Source: Nitrospirillum amazonense
GTDB taxonomy: Bacteria; Pseudomonadota; Alphaproteobacteria; Azospirillales; Azospirillaceae
DNA: 64,000 nucleotides
Assembly: GCF_007828035.1 (NCBI RefSeq)
Contig: NZ_VITV01000003.1
Location: forward strand, 558,001-622,000
Direction of reading: 5' to 3'
Numbering within the stretch: position 1 is the first letter of the stretch; each line of letters opens with the position of its first letter. The position numbers and the translations under genes were made by a program. A model generated the notes under the pieces. That model was not told the origin of the DNA. It saw only the letters and a program-made list of their open reading frames with translations, and ran no database searches. This document shows, piece after piece, positions 18,301 through 26,023 of this stretch.

Positions 18301-19771
18301 ACTGGGCTTCCTGCTCGTCATCTTCGCCGCCCTTCCCTTCATCCTTTATGGCCAATTCGAAACGGCGGACCGCAAGGAAAGGGAGATTGTCACCAAGAAC
18401 CTGCGGTACAGCAGCTGGCTCATCGCCCAGGCGTTGAAGCCGCTGCTGAACCGCGAAAGCGGTCCGCCCACCGCGTCCTTGAACGAGGAGCTGGCGAAAT
18501 ATGGCGGCGACGGCACCAACCTGAAACTGATGTTCCAGCCCAAGGGTGGAGCCGCCGGCCAGGACGGCGGCTTCTACTTTTTGGCTTCGGCCCCCAAGGT
18601 CGGCGCGGCCGACCTGGGCGCCATCCTGGACAACCTTCAACGCCATGGCATCGTCTCGCAGGTGGCGGAAAGCTGCACCTGGGACAAGCCGGTCGACATC
18701 CGCTACACCCAGCCCACGGGGCATGAGGAAATACTGACCTCCGTCGTGCCCATCCAGAGCCGCTGGGGCTGCTGGGTCCTGGTTTCTTCCCACGTCACAT
18801 CGGAACTGCTGGCGACCGCCATCGGCCGCCCCTACTGGCAGACGCCACAGGTGCGGCTGTCGTTGATGCTGTACCTGGCCGTGGCCGTCATCGCCCTGCT
18901 GACCGCCCTGTCCGTGCGCCGCCACATCCGCCATTTCCGCCACGTCGCCCGCGAAATCCGGCAGGGCCGGGTGGCGGGCAACACCTTCGCCAGCCGCAAC
19001 GCCATCCCCGAGCTGGACAGCGTGGCCCGCGACTTCGACGGCTTGGTGCACGACCTGCACCATGTGGCCGGCGTTATCCGCCAGACGGCGGAGGACAACG
19101 CCCATTCCTTCAAGGGCCCGGTCGCCACCATTCAGGCCTGCCTGGAGCCGCTGAAGCGCCTGATCCCGGCGGAGCACGCCCGGGGCAAGCGCGCCGCCGA
19201 ATTGATCGAGCTGTCGCTGGACCGGCTGAAGGCGCTGATCTCCGCCTCGCAATGCCTGGATAACACCATGGCGGACATGATCGAATCCCCGCGCGAGGCG
19301 GTGGACCTGACCCAGATCGTCGCCGACATCCTGAAAAGCTATCGCGAGGTGCTGGTGGCGCGGCAAATCCGCCTCAGCCGCCAGCTGCCCCCCGACGTGC
19401 TGGTCCGCGCCGGCAAGGTCGCCCTGGCCGTGGTGGTGGAGAACATCCTGGACAACGCCGTAAGCTTCACCCCCGACGCGGGCGCCATCGCCGTGCGCCT
19501 GCAGGAGGAGGACGGCGTCATCAACCTCACCATTGAGGACAGCGGCCCCGGCATCGACCCGGACAAGATCGACAACATCTTCGACCGCTATTTCTCCCTG
19601 CGCCCGCCCGACCATGCCCGCCGCGACGCCAAGGCGGGATCGCCCGGCCACGCCGGCCTGGGCCTGTGGATCGTGAAGCGCAATGTCGAGGCGCTGGGCG
19701 GCACGGTCACCGCCACTAACCGCATCGGTGGCGGCCTGAAGGTCCACATCGTCCTGCCGTCCGTGACGTGA
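18245..19771 (+). CDS. Membrane sensor histidine kinase
   Basis: The partner of the preceding regulator. From the ATG at 18245 it has about 508 residues: a helix (LTVRLGFLLVIFAALPFILYG), a periplasmic sensor of about 200 residues, a second helix (LSLMLYLAVAVIALLTALSV), a HAMP-like segment, the H-box NAHSFKGPVATIQ, and the N, G1 and G2 boxes (ENILDNAVSF, DSGPGI, GLGLWIVKRN). The periplasmic part contains two Cys. It overlaps the regulator by 56 bases; upstream starts would increase the overlap. A link to cell-envelope or polysaccharide control is inferred from position. Confidence 0.85.
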   Translation: MPRRLRWAARRISGSLTVRLGFLLVIFAALPFILYGQFETADRKEREIVTKNLRYSSWLIAQALKPLLNRESGPPTASLNEELAKYGGDGTNLKLMFQPKGGAAGQDGGFYFLASAPKVGAADLGAILDNLQRHGIVSQVAESCTWDKPVDIRYTQPTGHEEILTSVVPIQSRWGCWVLVSSHVTSELLATAIGRPYWQTPQVRLSLMLYLAVAVIALLTALSVRRHIRHFRHVAREIRQGRVAGNTFASRNAIPELDSVARDFDGLVHDLHHVAGVIRQTAEDNAHSFKGPVATIQACLEPLKRLIPAEHARGKRAAELIELSLDRLKALISASQCLDNTMADMIESPREAVDLTQIVADILKSYREVLVARQIRLSRQLPPDVLVRAGKVALAVVVENILDNAVSFTPDAGAIAVRLQEEDGVINLTIEDSGPGIDPDKIDNIFDRYFSLRPPDHARRDAKAGSPGHAGLGLWIVKRNVEALGGTVTATNRIGGGLKVHIVLPSVT

Positions 19772-19919
19772 AGCCCTTCAGCACAACTTTCAAGGGAAAA
19801 ATTCTTGGGGTGGTTGCCACTCTCTATTATAGTGTCGAGCGCCGCCTTGTCTCTCTTTAGTTGCATTTGCGTGACAACCACGCTCCGGGCGGCGTCCGAC
19901 ACGGGAGGGACGTATCGCC

Positions 19920-21920
19920 ATGAGCACGAACCCCAACATCCTGCTGGTCACCACCGACCAGTATCGCTTTCCGCGCTTCTCTTACGGACCTGAAGGCGGC
20001 TTCGCTGAAGCGCTGAAGCAGATCCTTGGATTCCAGGGCACCGTGGATGCCCACAATCCCTATGCCCCCTTCTTCCCCGGCCTGTTGCGCCTCCGCCATA
20101 ACGCCGTCGTGCTGCGCAACCACACCATCGCCGCCAGCGCCTGCACCCCCAGCCGCGCCACGATCTATACCGGCCAGTACGGCACCCGCACCGGCGTGAC
20201 GCAAACCGACGGCTTGTTCAAGAACGGTGACGCCGCCAACTTCCCGTGGCTGGCGCCGGATGGTATTCCCACCCTGGGCAGCTGGATGCGGGCCGCCGGC
20301 TACAGCACCCATTATTTCGGCAAGTGGCACGTCAGCAACCCGCCGGACCACAGCCTGCAGGCCTATGGCTTCGATGATTGGGAAGAATCCTACCCCGAGC
20401 CGCACGGCGCCTCGCCCAACAACCTGGGCCTGTACCGCGACATCGGCTTCGCCGACAGTGTCTGCACCTTCCTGCGGCGCAAGGCCCTGGGGCTGAACTA
20501 TGACCGCGCCGCCGCCGTCAAGAGCGACAAGGCGCCCGACGCGACGCCACCGGACCTGTCCAAGGCGCGCCCCTGGTTCGCCGTCGCGTCCTTCGCCAAC
20601 CCCCATGACATCGCGACATACCCGGCGGTGATCGCCCAGGCCCTACCGTCCGACACCGGCACGCCCGTCACCCTGCCCAATGGCCTGACGGTGGGTGCCA
20701 CCCAGTCTGTCTTCGGCCCCTTGACTGTGCCCCTGCAGGGCGACCGCACGCCCCCGCCCACCGGCGGCACCCTGAAGGTCGCCCTGAACCCCCTGGGCTT
20801 CCCACAAGCCTGCGCCCACAATCCGCCCACGCTGGATGAGGATTTGTCGGCCAAGCCGTCCTGCCAGTATGACTATGCTTACAAGATGGGCCTGGCCCTC
20901 TCGGCCAAGGTGGGCACGGGCGCGGGCGGCGCCGTGCCGACGGACAAGATGGACGCGGCCGTGGCGGTCACGCTGAAAAGCTGCATCCCCTTCCAGCTGG
21001 CCGACAACCCCACGACCTCGGCCCGGGATTTCATCCAGCTGTATGCCTATCTGCACGCCGTGGTGGATGCGCAGATCGACCGCGTGCTGCGCACGCTGGA
21101 GGAATCGGGCCTGGCGGAAAACACCATCGTCGTCTTCCTGGCCGACCACGGCGAATATGCCGCCGCCCACGGCATGATGATCGAGAAATGGCACACCGCC
21201 TATCAGGAGGCGTTGCACGTTCCCGTCGTGGTGCAGTTTCCGCCGTCCACATATCGCGTGCCGGGTGGCCTGCGGCAGTTGGACCAGGTGACCAGCCATA
21301 TCGACATCCTGCCCACCATCCTGGGCCTGGCCGGGGCGGACCAGGATGAGGCCGCCCGGCAGCTGGCGGCGGTCCGCGGGCCTGTCCCACCCCTGCCCGG
21401 CGCCGACCTCGCCCCCTTGATCCGCGGGGAAACCGATGTGGTGACGGAACCCAACGGCCTGCCGCGCCGGGGCGTGCTGTTCATCACCGACGATGAGATC
21501 ACCAAGCCGCTGCCGCCCATCGGCGATCCGCACGAGACGGCCTCCTACGCCCAGTTCGCCGTGTTCGACGCCACGGTGGCCGCCGTGCGCGAAGGGTCTC
21601 ACGGCAAAGGTCCCGTGCCGGGCCTGACACCGGGGCCGGTGCGGCAGCCCAATCATGTCCGCTGCGTGCGCACCCCGGACTTCAAGCTGTCCCGCTATCA
21701 CGATCCGGACGGGCGCATGCCCCAGGAATGGGAAATGTACGACCTGCGGCACGACCCGAACGAGAGCGTCAACCTGGTGCAGGTGAGGGCGTCGCCGCCC
21801 ACCGCACGCCATGACCTGCCCGGCTGGACCACCCGCGCCGCCGTGCAGGCGGAGGCCGACAGCCTGGCCGAGCTGCTCGCCCGGCTGGAGGCGCGGGACC
21901 TGCCGCCCCTGGCGCCCTGA
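19920..21920 (+). CDS. Sulfatase family hydrolase
   Basis: A 666-residue sulfatase of the alkaline phosphatase superfamily. The first strand NILLVTTDQ supplies a metal Asp. The signature CTPSRATIYTG carries Cys75, the residue converted to formylglycine (C-x-P-S-R), and HYFGKWH and DHGEY are further metal and catalytic segments. There is no signal peptide, so it seems cytoplasmic unless exported by another route. It stands between the sensor kinase and manC. Whether it acts on a sulfated sugar, a sulfate ester taken up from outside or another ester is not shown; phosphonate monoester hydrolases share this fold and motif. Confidence 0.87.
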   Translation: MSTNPNILLVTTDQYRFPRFSYGPEGGFAEALKQILGFQGTVDAHNPYAPFFPGLLRLRHNAVVLRNHTIAASACTPSRATIYTGQYGTRTGVTQTDGLFKNGDAANFPWLAPDGIPTLGSWMRAAGYSTHYFGKWHVSNPPDHSLQAYGFDDWEESYPEPHGASPNNLGLYRDIGFADSVCTFLRRKALGLNYDRAAAVKSDKAPDATPPDLSKARPWFAVASFANPHDIATYPAVIAQALPSDTGTPVTLPNGLTVGATQSVFGPLTVPLQGDRTPPPTGGTLKVALNPLGFPQACAHNPPTLDEDLSAKPSCQYDYAYKMGLALSAKVGTGAGGAVPTDKMDAAVAVTLKSCIPFQLADNPTTSARDFIQLYAYLHAVVDAQIDRVLRTLEESGLAENTIVVFLADHGEYAAAHGMMIEKWHTAYQEALHVPVVVQFPPSTYRVPGGLRQLDQVTSHIDILPTILGLAGADQDEAARQLAAVRGPVPPLPGADLAPLIRGETDVVTEPNGLPRRGVLFITDDEITKPLPPIGDPHETASYAQFAVFDATVAAVREGSHGKGPVPGLTPGPVRQPNHVRCVRTPDFKLSRYHDPDGRMPQEWEMYDLRHDPNESVNLVQVRASPPTARHDLPGWTTRAAVQAEADSLAELLARLEARDLPPLAP

Positions 21921-21946
21921 TCCCCCACAACATCGCCCATAACGTG

Positions 21947-21974
21947 CAACGCCGCCCCCAAACGGGCGGCGTTG
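21947..21974 (+). terminator. Hairpin after the sulfatase gene
   Basis: CAACGCCGCCC and GGGCGGCGTTG pair perfectly over 11 bases around a 6-base loop, 26 bases after the stop. No U tract follows, as is common for GC-rich genomes. Confidence 0.6.
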
Positions 21975-22183
21975 CCGCATCTGTGCCAGCGTGACGCACC
22001 CGCCCTTGAAAGCGAGCACCACCGTCCTACCCTTCCTAGGCGTAAAGGCGGTATCCGGATGCGCCTGGTGGTCCTGGTTCTCCTTGAGAATCCCCCGGCC
22101 ACGGCTTGGTCACTGGCCCCAGTTCAGCCTGCCCCGTAGCGTCATCTGCAAAGGTTCCCACCCTGAAGCGGAGCGGTCATAAA

Positions 22184-23647
22184 ATGCATGACGTGACGGA
22201 GCGCGTGTCCACCCGAGCCCTGCGGACCACGCAAATCCATCCGGTTCTTCTGTCCGGCGGCGCCGGCACCCGGCTGTGGCCCCTCTCCCGGGCGATCCAT
22301 CCCAAGCAATTCCTGGCCCTGACCTCGGACCGGACCCTGTTGCAGGAGACGGCGGCGCGCAGCCTGGGTGACGCCGGCTTCGCCGACCCCGTTGTCATCT
22401 GCAACGAGGAACACCGGTTCATGATCCACGAGCAGCTGCACGGCATGGGGATCGAACCGCAGACCATCATCCTGGAGAGCGCCGCCCGCAACACGGCGCC
22501 CGCCATCGCCGCCGTCGCCCTATGGCTGATGGACCGCGATCCCGACGCCCTGATGCTGGCTCAGCCCTGTGACCATCTGATCGGCTCGCTACCCGACTTC
22601 TACCTGGCTGTGGCCAAGGGCGTGCCGGCGGCGCAGGCCGGCCACCTGGTCACCTTCGGTGTCGTGCCCGACAAGCCGGAGACGGGCTACGGCTACATCC
22701 GCACCGGCGCCCCGCTGGCGGGCGTGGATGGCGTGCGCGCCGTCGAGCATTTCGCCGAGAAGCCCAACGCGGAGACGGCGGAGCGCTATCTCGCCAGCGG
22801 CAACTACCTGTGGAACAGCGGCATCTTCCTGATGTCGGCCCGCCAGTACATCGCCGAGCTGGAGCGCCTGCAGCCGGACATGGTGACCGCCGTGCGCGAG
22901 GCCATTGCCGCCGGCAAGGAGGACAATGGCTTCTTCCGCCTGGATGAGGCCTGCTTCACTGCCGCCGCGTCCCTGTCCATCGACCACGCGGTCATGGAGC
23001 ACACCGACAAGGCCGCCGTCATCCCGGTGGAAATGGCCTGGTGCGACGTCGGGTCCTGGCGATCCCTGTGGGATGTCAGCCACAAGGACGATGCCGGCAA
23101 TGTCGAGCAGGGCGACGTCATCCTGCAGGACGTGAAGAACAGCTACGTCCACTCCGACGGCCGCCTGGTGGCCGCCATCGGCGTGGAGGATCTGGTGATT
23201 GTCGCCACGGACGACGCCGTGCTGGTGGCCGACGCCGCCCACGCCAAGAACGTGGGCAAGGTGGTGGAGCAGCTGCGCCGCCGCAACCGGTCGGAGGAAA
23301 CCCACCACACCACGGTCTACCGGCCGTGGGGCTATTACCGCGCCGTGGACATCGGCTACCGCTTCCAGGTCAAGCGCATCATGGTGAAGCCGGGTGCACG
23401 CCTCAGCCTGCAGAAGCACCACCACCGCGCGGAACATTGGATCGTCGTCCAGGGCACCGCGCTGGTGCAGCGCGACGGCGAAAACCGGCTGGTGCGGGAG
23501 AACGAGTCCGTTCACATCCCCATCGGCATGGAGCACCGCCTGGAGAACCCCGGCAAACTGCCCCTGCACCTGATTGAAGTGCAATCTGGCGCCTATCTGG
23601 GCGAAGACGACATCGTGCGTCTGTCCGATACCTACGGCCGCGCGTGA
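22184..23647 (+). CDS. manC: Mannose-1-phosphate guanylyltransferase/mannose-6-phosphate isomerase
   Basis: A bifunctional enzyme making GDP-mannose, the precursor for gmd and fcl encoded further on. The 487-residue product has the pyrophosphorylase signature LSGGAGTRLWPLSR with PKQFL, the sugar-binding FAEKP, and a C-terminal cupin (RPWGYYRAVD, then LQKHHHRAEHWIVVQGTA) carrying the type II isomerase site. The ATG at 22184 was chosen for family length; the frame is open to 22106. It is probably the start of the polysaccharide synthesis operon. Confidence 0.95.
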   Translation: MHDVTERVSTRALRTTQIHPVLLSGGAGTRLWPLSRAIHPKQFLALTSDRTLLQETAARSLGDAGFADPVVICNEEHRFMIHEQLHGMGIEPQTIILESAARNTAPAIAAVALWLMDRDPDALMLAQPCDHLIGSLPDFYLAVAKGVPAAQAGHLVTFGVVPDKPETGYGYIRTGAPLAGVDGVRAVEHFAEKPNAETAERYLASGNYLWNSGIFLMSARQYIAELERLQPDMVTAVREAIAAGKEDNGFFRLDEACFTAAASLSIDHAVMEHTDKAAVIPVEMAWCDVGSWRSLWDVSHKDDAGNVEQGDVILQDVKNSYVHSDGRLVAAIGVEDLVIVATDDAVLVADAAHAKNVGKVVEQLRRRNRSEETHHTTVYRPWGYYRAVDIGYRFQVKRIMVKPGARLSLQKHHHRAEHWIVVQGTALVQRDGENRLVRENESVHIPIGMEHRLENPGKLPLHLIEVQSGAYLGEDDIVRLSDTYGRA

Positions 23648-23785
23648 GCGCGGCCCCATTTTCCGGGACCCAACCCGGGAGAGGGAGCCAATTGACGCGG
23701 AAACGGGCGGGGAACGGGGGGCAACCCGTTTTAAACCAAGACGCGGTCCCGCAAGGGCAACGCGCCAAGCCCGAGGTCAAATCCG

Positions 23786-25150
23786 ATGCCTGAATACCAT
23801 CGACGCCATGCCATCCCGTCGTTCGGGAGGGTGATGTACGATCGCCCTCTCGCCCGGCTTCACCCGGCCGCGGAGACGACGGAAGCCGGCGGCCTGAAAC
23901 GGCGCTTGTTGCTGGCCGCCGCCGGGCTGGCGCTGACCGGCGGTCTGGCCGCCGTCCCGGCCAACGCCCAGACGGAAACGTCGCCGGACGACACGGTGGC
24001 CACCCGGCAGCACCCCGAATTCGATCCGCCGGGCATCCGGATGGGTGGCTTCATCCTCTATCCCAGCGTCACGCTGGACGAGGTCTTCGACAGCAACATC
24101 TATGCGACGCAGGGGCATGACACCAGCGACCTGATCACGGTGCTGCAGCCCAAGCTGGAGTTGAAGTCCAACTGGAACGTGCACCAGCTGAACCTGCATG
24201 CCAGCGGCGACATCGACTGGTACGCCCAGCACAGCCGCGAGAACTACGCCAACTATGACATCGGGGCGGACGGCCGGCTAGAGGTCTACCACGATGCATG
24301 GATCGCCGGCGGCGCCGACTACAGCCTGTGGCACCTTCCCCGCACCTCGCCCAATAACATCGTCGGCCAGGCCGACCCGACCGAATACAACCAGGCCTCG
24401 GCCAACGTGGTCGGGCACAAGGAATTCGGCAACCTGTTCGTCGAGCTGGGCGACAGCTACAACCGCTACGACTTCGCCAACGCCCAGACCTTCGACGGCC
24501 GCACCATCCTGTGGGAACGCCAGAACCATGATGAGAACGAGGTCAGCGTCCGCACCGGCTACACCATCCAAGGCCTGTATGAGCTGTATGTGAAGGGCGC
24601 CTACAATACCCGCAGCTACGACAGCACATCGGACATGAGCGGGTTCAACCGCAATTCCAACGGCTACACCGTCCTGGTCGGCGGCAAGTACAACCTGACG
24701 GGCATCACCTCCATCGACCTGTTCGCCGGATATCGGTCACAGGATTATGACGATGTCCGCCTGGGCACCTTCTCCGCCCCCACCGGCGGCGCCAAGGTCA
24801 CCTGGAACGTGACGCCGCTGACGACCGTGACCGGCGAGATCACCCGCGACATCGATGAAACCATCGTCGTCGGGGCGGCCGGCTATTTCGCCACCAAGGA
24901 AACCGTGGCCGCCGATCATGAATTGCTGCGTAACCTCATCCTTCACCTGCAGCTAAGCCATGAGGCTGACGATTTTCAAAATATAGGCCGAACAGATGAT
25001 GTCTATGGCGTTGGTCTTGGCGCGAAATACATGATGAACCAAATGACCGCCATCAACGTCCGCTACAATTACCAAATCCGGTCGTCTAATGGCACCGGAA
25101 TCGGGTACGCCGACCACAACATTTTGGTTGGCTTAACCCTTCATCTGTAA
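23786..25150 (+). CDS. Outer-membrane beta-barrel protein of the polysaccharide locus
   Basis: An exported protein of 454 residues (or 438 from the ATG at 23834, which has GGGAGG directly before it). Signal peptide: KRRLLLAAAGLALTGGLAAV with a predicted cut after ANA. The rest is rich in alternating aromatic and polar strands ending in an aliphatic residue (VGLTLHL). The segment GFILYPSVTLDEVFDSNIYA is typical of the BBP2_2 (formerly DUF2320) beta-barrel family, found with alphaproteobacterial exopolysaccharide genes. Its likely role is in polymer export or assembly in the outer membrane. Start uncertain. Confidence 0.8.
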   Translation: MPEYHRRHAIPSFGRVMYDRPLARLHPAAETTEAGGLKRRLLLAAAGLALTGGLAAVPANAQTETSPDDTVATRQHPEFDPPGIRMGGFILYPSVTLDEVFDSNIYATQGHDTSDLITVLQPKLELKSNWNVHQLNLHASGDIDWYAQHSRENYANYDIGADGRLEVYHDAWIAGGADYSLWHLPRTSPNNIVGQADPTEYNQASANVVGHKEFGNLFVELGDSYNRYDFANAQTFDGRTILWERQNHDENEVSVRTGYTIQGLYELYVKGAYNTRSYDSTSDMSGFNRNSNGYTVLVGGKYNLTGITSIDLFAGYRSQDYDDVRLGTFSAPTGGAKVTWNVTPLTTVTGEITRDIDETIVVGAAGYFATKETVAADHELLRNLILHLQLSHEADDFQNIGRTDDVYGVGLGAKYMMNQMTAINVRYNYQIRSSNGTGIGYADHNILVGLTLHL

Positions 25151-25188
25151 GGGAATACTGGCTGTATCCATCGTGATCACAGCGCAGG

Positions 25189-25206
25189 CGGGGGCGGCCC
25201 CCGTTT
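25189..25206 (+). terminator. Short GC hairpin with TTT after the beta-barrel gene
   Basis: CGGGGG-CGG-CCCCCG followed by TTT, 39 bases after the stop. It is a compact candidate terminator on the plus strand. Two copies of TGATCACA (25174-25181 and 25206-25213) flank it and may belong to the next promoter. Confidence 0.5.
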
Positions 25207-25345
25207 GATCACAACCGCCGCCCCCCACTTTTGATAAAACTATCGTGTGAGCCCCACGAAAAACGGGCCGTCACCACCAGACCCACAAACGAGACCCCGG
25301 CGCCTAGGCGGCCGGGCTGCCTCCGATCAAGCAGAAGGTGCCGGA

Positions 25346-26023
25346 ATGCTGCCTTCCCGCCTCCCCCGCAAATCCTCGTCCCGGCTGGCCGTCCTGGCCG
25401 TCGTGGCCGGGGCCCTAGCGCTTCCCTACGCGGCTTACGCCCAGAACGCCGGTCAGCCGCCGGCGCCCAACGCCACCGCTGGGGGTGCCGTCGCCAGCAA
25501 CGACCCGGCATCCCAGCCCGGCGCGCCCGCCGGCCCCAGCGTGGGGGGTGGCGTCGCCGCCGCCGACTATCAGCTGGGCCCGGGCGACCGGGTGCGCATC
25601 ACCGTGTTCGGCCAGCAGGATCTGTCCGGCGAATACGCCGTCGATGGCACCGGCACCCTGTCCTTCCCCCTGGTGGGCCAGGTGCACGCCGGCTCGCTGA
25701 CGGCGGGCCAGTTGGGCAAGGCGCTGGAAGGCAGCCTGTCGCCCAACTACATCAAGAACCCCCACGTGAGCGTGGAAGTGCTGAGCTACCGGCCCTTCTA
25801 CATCCTGGGCGAGGTCAAGACCCCCGGCAGCTACGCCTACGTCTCCGGCATGACGGTCCTGAACGCCGTCGCGCTGGCCGGCGGGTTCACCTACCGCGCC
25901 CGTGACGACGACTTCCGTCTGCAGCGCACCGCCAAGGACGGCAGCAAAACCCAGGTCGACGCCGAACCGACGACGCCGGTCCAACCCGGCGACGTCATCA
26001 CAGTCCGGGAGCGCTATTTCTGA
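25346..26023 (+). CDS. Polysaccharide export protein (Wza/GumB type)
   Basis: A periplasmic/outer-membrane export component, 225 residues. A Sec signal (AVLAVVAGALALPYAAYA, cut before QN) precedes a Pro/Ala-rich linker, the Poly_export domain (YQLGPGDRVRITVFGQ, then GTLSFPLVGQV) and one SLBB-like domain (FYILGEVKTPGSYAYVSG). Like GumB it is shorter than Wza and lacks the C-terminal helix; no lipobox Cys is seen. The ATG at 25346 is directly before the signal. The stop overlaps the next ATG (TGATG), so export protein and co-polymerase are coupled. Confidence 0.93.
   Translation: MLPSRLPRKSSSRLAVLAVVAGALALPYAAYAQNAGQPPAPNATAGGAVASNDPASQPGAPAGPSVGGGVAAADYQLGPGDRVRITVFGQQDLSGEYAVDGTGTLSFPLVGQVHAGSLTAGQLGKALEGSLSPNYIKNPHVSVEVLSYRPFYILGEVKTPGSYAYVSGMTVLNAVALAGGFTYRARDDDFRLQRTAKDGSKTQVDAEPTTPVQPGDVITVRERYF

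Noticed and set aside
20643-22022. A 459-codon open frame opposite the sulfatase
   Set aside because: It is a composition shadow. The sulfatase on the other strand has its complete active-site signature.
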